Notes under the pieces: generated by a model
The model's input: the letters and a program-made list of their open reading frames with translations, nothing else
Databases searched by the model: none
Told to the model about the DNA's origin: nothing
Assembly (NCBI RefSeq): GCF_002240565.1
Contig: NZ_MZMO01000001.1
Span: forward strand, 682,001 to 746,000
DNA: 64,000 nucleotides
Source: Clavibacter michiganensis subsp. insidiosus
GTDB lineage: Bacteria > Actinomycetota > Actinomycetes > Actinomycetales > Microbacteriaceae
Direction of reading: 5' to 3'
Translations under genes and position numbers: made by a program
Shown here: piece by piece, positions 59,245-64,000 of the stretch
Layout: every line of letters starts with the position of its first letter
How positions within the stretch are numbered: position 1 is the first letter of the stretch

Positions 59245-59811
59245 CTAGTTCGTGCTGTCCCGGAGGCCCTCGTCGCCCTCGGTCGTGCCGGGCGTCGTGG
59301 TGACCTTCGTGTCCGGGGTAGATCCGGTCTCGCCGGGCACCAGGTTCGTGTAGGTCTCCTGGTCGCCGTTGAGCACGGGGACGTCCATCTCGACGCCCTC
59401 GGCGTCGCCGTACTGGATGTAGATCTTGGTGAGCGAGCCTGGAGTCGGGTCGACCGAGTCGAAGGTGATGCGCTGGGAGTCCTCGGCGCCGAACTTCGTG
59501 AGGCCGGGGGCTGCGGTGACGGTGCGCGTCTCGCGGTCCGCGCTGCCCTCGGTGAGCTCGTGCTGGAGGGAGACGCGCTGGCTGTCGCCCGAGCCGTTGA
59601 CGAGCGTGACGACGAGGCTCGCGCCGGCCGAGGATCCGCCCTCGGTGAGGAGGATGGCGTTGCGCACCTCGACGTCGCCGACCGTGGCGTCGAAGCCGTC
59701 GCTCGGGAAGTAGGAGATCTGCGTGGCCTGGGGCGTGATGAACGTGCACGACGACGTGCCGACCGCGATCAGGGCCGCGAGGACGATGGACGATGCGGTA
59801 CGCGCTCTCAC
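59245..59811 (-). CDS. lpqE: Lipoprotein, LpqE-like
   Basis: The 188-residue lipoprotein has a lipobox TSSC (about residue 22) and a beta-sandwich with VEVRNAILLTEGGS and VVTLVNGSGDSQRVSL, reminiscent of the copper-chaperone-like LpqE family. The C-terminus is Thr/Pro/Gly-rich. In Mycobacterium lpqE also lies next to divergent carD, ispD, ispF and cysS, so both sequence and synteny support the assignment. Its biochemical role is unsettled. Confidence 0.78.
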   Translation of the reverse strand: MRARTASSIVLAALIAVGTSSCTFITPQATQISYFPSDGFDATVGDVEVRNAILLTEGGSSAGASLVVTLVNGSGDSQRVSLQHELTEGSADRETRTVTAAPGLTKFGAEDSQRITFDSVDPTPGSLTKIYIQYGDAEGVEMDVPVLNGDQETYTNLVPGETGSTPDTKVTTTPGTTEGDEGLRDSTN

Positions 59812-59940
59812 GGGACCCTCCGGTTGTCGCGCGGGCCGGCGCCGGGGCGTCCGGAGGCGTCCGCGCTGGATCAGCTGACCCGCTCAGCCTACGGGATCAG
59901 GTGACGGGCGGCCGCCCGGGGGCGCGCGGGACCCGGCTGG

Positions 59941-59946
59941 TATCCT
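59941..59946 (+). promoter_or_regulatory. -10 element of carD
   Basis: TATCCT, a near-consensus -10, lies 31 bases before the carD ATG. No convincing -35 is visible. Confidence 0.5.
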
Positions 59947-59976
59947 GGGCGGACACGTCCACAGAACGGGGAACCC

Positions 59977-60459
59977 ATGATCTTCGAGGTCGGCGAGACC
60001 GTCGTGTACCCGCACCACGGGGCGGCGACCATCATCGAGGTGAAGAAGCGCGTCATCCGGGGCGAGGAGAAGCTGTACCTCAAGCTCGACGTCAACCAGG
60101 GCGGCCTGCAGATCGAGGTGCCCGCGGAGAACGTCGACATGGTCGGCGTCCGCGACGTCATCGGGCGCGAGGGCGTGGAGAGCGTCTTCGCGGTCCTGCG
60201 CGCCGAGTTCACCGAGGAGCCCACCAACTGGTCGCGCCGCTACAAGGCGAACCTCGAGAAGCTGGCGTCGGGCGACGTGCTGAAGGTCGCCGAGGTCGTG
60301 CGCGACCTCTGGCGCCGCAACCAGGACCGGGGCCTGTCCGCCGGCGAGAAGAGCATGCTGCAGAAGGCCCGCGGCATCCTCGTGGGCGAGCTCGCCCTGG
60401 CGGAGAAGACCGACGAGGAGCACGCGTCCACGCTGCTCGACGAGGTCCTCGCCTCCTGA
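59977..60459 (+). CDS. carD: RNA polymerase-binding regulator CarD
   Basis: CarD binds the RNA polymerase beta subunit and stabilises open complexes at rRNA and other promoters. The 160-residue protein has the N-terminal RNAP-interaction domain ([17 protein letters not shown]) and a helical C-terminal DNA-binding domain ([23 protein letters not shown]) that contains the conserved Trp. The length matches the family. It is upstream of ispDF, as in other actinobacteria. Confidence 0.97.
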   Translation: MIFEVGETVVYPHHGAATIIEVKKRVIRGEEKLYLKLDVNQGGLQIEVPAENVDMVGVRDVIGREGVESVFAVLRAEFTEEPTNWSRRYKANLEKLASGDVLKVAEVVRDLWRRNQDRGLSAGEKSMLQKARGILVGELALAEKTDEEHASTLLDEVLAS

Positions 60460-60502
60460 CGCGTCCGCCGTCGGGGCGCGGCGCCGCCGGTAGCCTGACC
60501 GC

Positions 60503-61735
60503 ATGAGCCACGACCCCGTCGTCCCGTCCGCCTCCGCGATTGAGGACGGCGCGTCGGACGGACCCCGGCTGGGCGTCGTCGTCGTGGCCGCGGGCAGCGG
60601 CACGCGGCTCGGGGCGGGGATCCCGAAGGCGCTCGTCGAGGTCGGCGGCGCCACGCTGCTGGCCCGCTCCCTGTCCTCGGTCCTCGGCCTCGCGGAGGAG
60701 GCGCACGTCGTCGTCGTCGCGCCCGAGACGCACCTGGCCGAGACGACGGCCGTCGTCGACGCCGTCGCGGGCGCGGCGCGCGGATCCGTCGCGGTGGTGG
60801 TCGGCGGCGCGACCCGGCAGGGGTCCGTGCGGGCGGGCCTGGCCGCGCTCGGCGCATCCGTCGACACCGTCCTCGTGCACGACGCCGCCCGCGCGCTCAC
60901 GCCCACCGCCCTCTTCGCCGCCGTGGCGCAGGCCGTCGGCGCCGAGGGCGCCGGCGTGGTCCCGGGCCTCCCCGTCACCGACACCGTCAAGCGCGTCGAT
61001 CCCGCGGGGGAGTGCCTCGGCACCGTCGACCGCAGCGACCTGGTCGGCGTCCAGACCCCGCAGGGCTTCCCGCGGGCCGCGCTCGACGACGCGTACGCCC
61101 GGGCCGTCGCCGAGCACACGGACGACGCGGCCCTGTTCCAGGCGTCGGGCGGCCGTGTCCGCGTGATCCCCGGCGACGCGCTCGCCTTCAAGGTCACCAC
61201 CGCATGGGACCTCCGGCGCGCGGAGGAGCTCGTCGCCCGGGACGCGGGCGCGGGATCCGTCGCCTCCCGCCTCCGCTCTGGCATCGGCACCGACGTCCAC
61301 GCGGTCGACGAGACCCAGCCGCTCTGGCTCGCGGGCCTGCACTGGCCCGGCGAGGCGGGGTTGGCGGGCCACAGCGACGGCGACGCCGTCAGCCACGCGA
61401 TGTGCGACGCGCTGCTGTCGGCCGCGGGCCTCGGCGACATCGGCGGGATCTTCGGCACCGACGACCCGGAGCTCGACGGCGCGCACGGCGAGGTCTTCCT
61501 GCGGCGCACCGCGGAGCTCGTCCACGGCGCCGGCTACCGGGTCGTCAACGTCGCCGTGCAGGTCATGGCTGTCCGCCCCAAGCTCTCGCCGCGGCGGGCC
61601 GAGGCCGAGCGGATCCTCTCGGCCGCCGTGGGCGCGCCCGTCTCGCTCGCCGGCACGACCACCGACGGGCTCGGCTTCACGGGTCGCGGCGACGGCGTCG
61701 CGGCGGTCGCGACGGCCCTCGTCGAGCGCCTCTGA
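60503..61735 (+). CDS. ispDF: Bifunctional IspD/IspF isoprenoid enzyme
   Basis: A 410-residue fusion of two non-consecutive MEP-pathway enzymes. IspD (about 15-245) makes [26 protein letters not shown] nucleotide loop, and LVHDAARAL. IspF (about 250-410) closes the ring to MEc[11 protein letters not shown] with the metal Asp and His, then [16 protein letters not shown]. Only the fused form is present here. It lies 43 bases after carD. Confidence 0.96.
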   Translation: MSHDPVVPSASAIEDGASDGPRLGVVVVAAGSGTRLGAGIPKALVEVGGATLLARSLSSVLGLAEEAHVVVVAPETHLAETTAVVDAVAGAARGSVAVVVGGATRQGSVRAGLAALGASVDTVLVHDAARALTPTALFAAVAQAVGAEGAGVVPGLPVTDTVKRVDPAGECLGTVDRSDLVGVQTPQGFPRAALDDAYARAVAEHTDDAALFQASGGRVRVIPGDALAFKVTTAWDLRRAEELVARDAGAGSVASRLRSGIGTDVHAVDETQPLWLAGLHWPGEAGLAGHSDGDAVSHAMCDALLSAAGLGDIGGIFGTDDPELDGAHGEVFLRRTAELVHGAGYRVVNVAVQVMAVRPKLSPRRAEAERILSAAVGAPVSLAGTTTDGLGFTGRGDGVAAVATALVERL

Positions 61736-61818
61736 CCGCGTCGTCGCGCCCGTCGTCGACCGCCGTCCCGCCCCGTCATCCGGCGGGGGCGCGGAGGCGC
61801 GCTGACTAGGATCTCTCT

Positions 61819-63262
<1,444 letters not shown>

Positions 63263-63273
<11 letters not shown>

Positions 63274-64000
63274 GCCCAGCCGCTCAGGCGCGGTACGGAA
63301 GACCAAGAAGGGCCCGCTCAAGGGTTCCGGGGGGCAGGGCAGGCAGGCCCTCGAGGGCAAGAAGCCCACGCCCAAGGCCGAGGACCGGCCGTACCACCCC
63401 GCCGGCAAGCGCAAGCTCGCGAAGGACCGGTACGAGGCGGCGTCCGCGGGCGCCAACCGCGGCCGTGACGAGCGCGCCGAGCGCTCGGCCCCGCCGCGCG
63501 CCCGCGCGACCGACCGCCCCGCCGGCGCGGACGCCCCGCGCGCCCGCCGCGCGAAGCAGCAGGACGAGTCCGAGGTCGTCACCGGCCGCAACTCGGTCGT
63601 CGAGGCGCTGCGGGCCAAGATCCCCGCGACCGCGCTCTACATCGCCTCGCGCATCGAGTACGACGACCGCGTCAAGGAGGTCCTGTCGCTCGCCACCGGG
63701 CGCGGGATCCCCGTGCTCGAGGTCATGCGCCCCGAGCTCGACCGCATCGCCGGCCACGATGCCGTGCACCAGGGGCTCGCGCTCAAGGTGCCGCCGTACG
63801 AGTACGCGGACGCGATCGAGCTGCTCGACAAGACGATCTCGCGCGGCCAGGTGCCGCTCATGGTCGCCCTCGACGGGATCACCGATCCCCGCAACCTCGG
63901 GGCGATCATCCGCTCCGTCGCCGCGTTCGGCGGTCACGGCGTGATCGTGCCGCAGCGCCGCTCGGTCGGCCTCACCGCCAGCGCGTGGAAGACCTCGGCG
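63263..64000 (+). CDS. rlmB: 23S rRNA 2'-O-methyltransferase, TrmH/SpoU family (3' partial)
   Basis: Only the first 246 residues are inside the window. A basic, disordered extension ([17 protein letters not shown], to about residue 105) precedes the RlmB substrate-binding domain ([14 protein letters not shown], about 110-180) and the start of the SpoU knot with motif 1 [17 protein letters not shown]. RlmB methylates the ribose of G2251 in 23S rRNA. The ATG overlaps the cysS end by 11 bases. The end of the gene is cut by the window. Confidence 0.93.

Overview
The window is high-GC chromosomal DNA, very probably from a plant-associated actinobacterium of the Microbacteriaceae and most likely Clavibacter. 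This rests on mycothiol synthase, CarD, SenX3/RegX3, a fused IspDF, a GlnR-type orphan regulator and a tandem pair of very large secreted subtilases. The genus is an inference from gene content; nothing here was compared with a database. I saw no insertion sequence, prophage, integrase or CRISPR array.

Layout: 1-3.2 kb, a heterodimeric ABC exporter (first gene cut by the window edge). 3.3-6.1 kb, a lipoprotein, an alkyltransferase-like repair protein, a GNAT and isocitrate dehydrogenase. 6.4-13.9 kb, two paralogous S8 proteases, each with a terminator. 14-23.4 kb, PurU, two MFS exporters, a HAD phosphatase, MntH with a palindromic operator and a divergent-side DtxR/MntR regulator, an aldo/keto reductase and a LysR regulator. 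23.4-27.5 kb, a degenerate amylosucrase-family protein, then a ZTP (pfl) riboswitch in front of glyA-folD. 28.8-34.6 kb, galT-galK-GNAT-carbonic anhydrase divergent from deoR-type regulator-galM.

Two small islands of visibly lower GC flank the gal block. At 27.8-28.8 kb a secreted protein of no recognised family precedes a two-helix membrane protein. At 34.7-35.6 kb a membrane-anchored precursor with a six-cysteine, halocin C8-like C-terminus overlaps by four bases (ATGA) a 56-residue two-helix membrane protein. The second pair looks like a bacteriocin with its immunity protein and is the best candidate for an undescribed system. 35.7-39.2 kb carries a Tat-exported beta-helix protein and two SGNH hydrolases, followed by tRNA-Lys(UUU).

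40-42.2 kb holds a SigK-like ECF sigma factor and its anti-sigma factor RskA, behind a 556-base leader that could fold into a multi-helix RNA. 42.2-59.2 kb is a phosphate island: pstSCAB, a MutT1-like Nudix/phosphatase, ppk, phoU and senX3-regX3, with PHO-box direct repeats in front of pstS and ppk. Within it lie glnR-mshD, a folate-binding YgfZ protein, a 38-residue membrane peptide, and a FUSC-type transporter broken by a frameshift. 59.2-64 kb is the conserved actinobacterial block lpqE-like, carD, ispDF, cysS and rlmB (cut by the window end).
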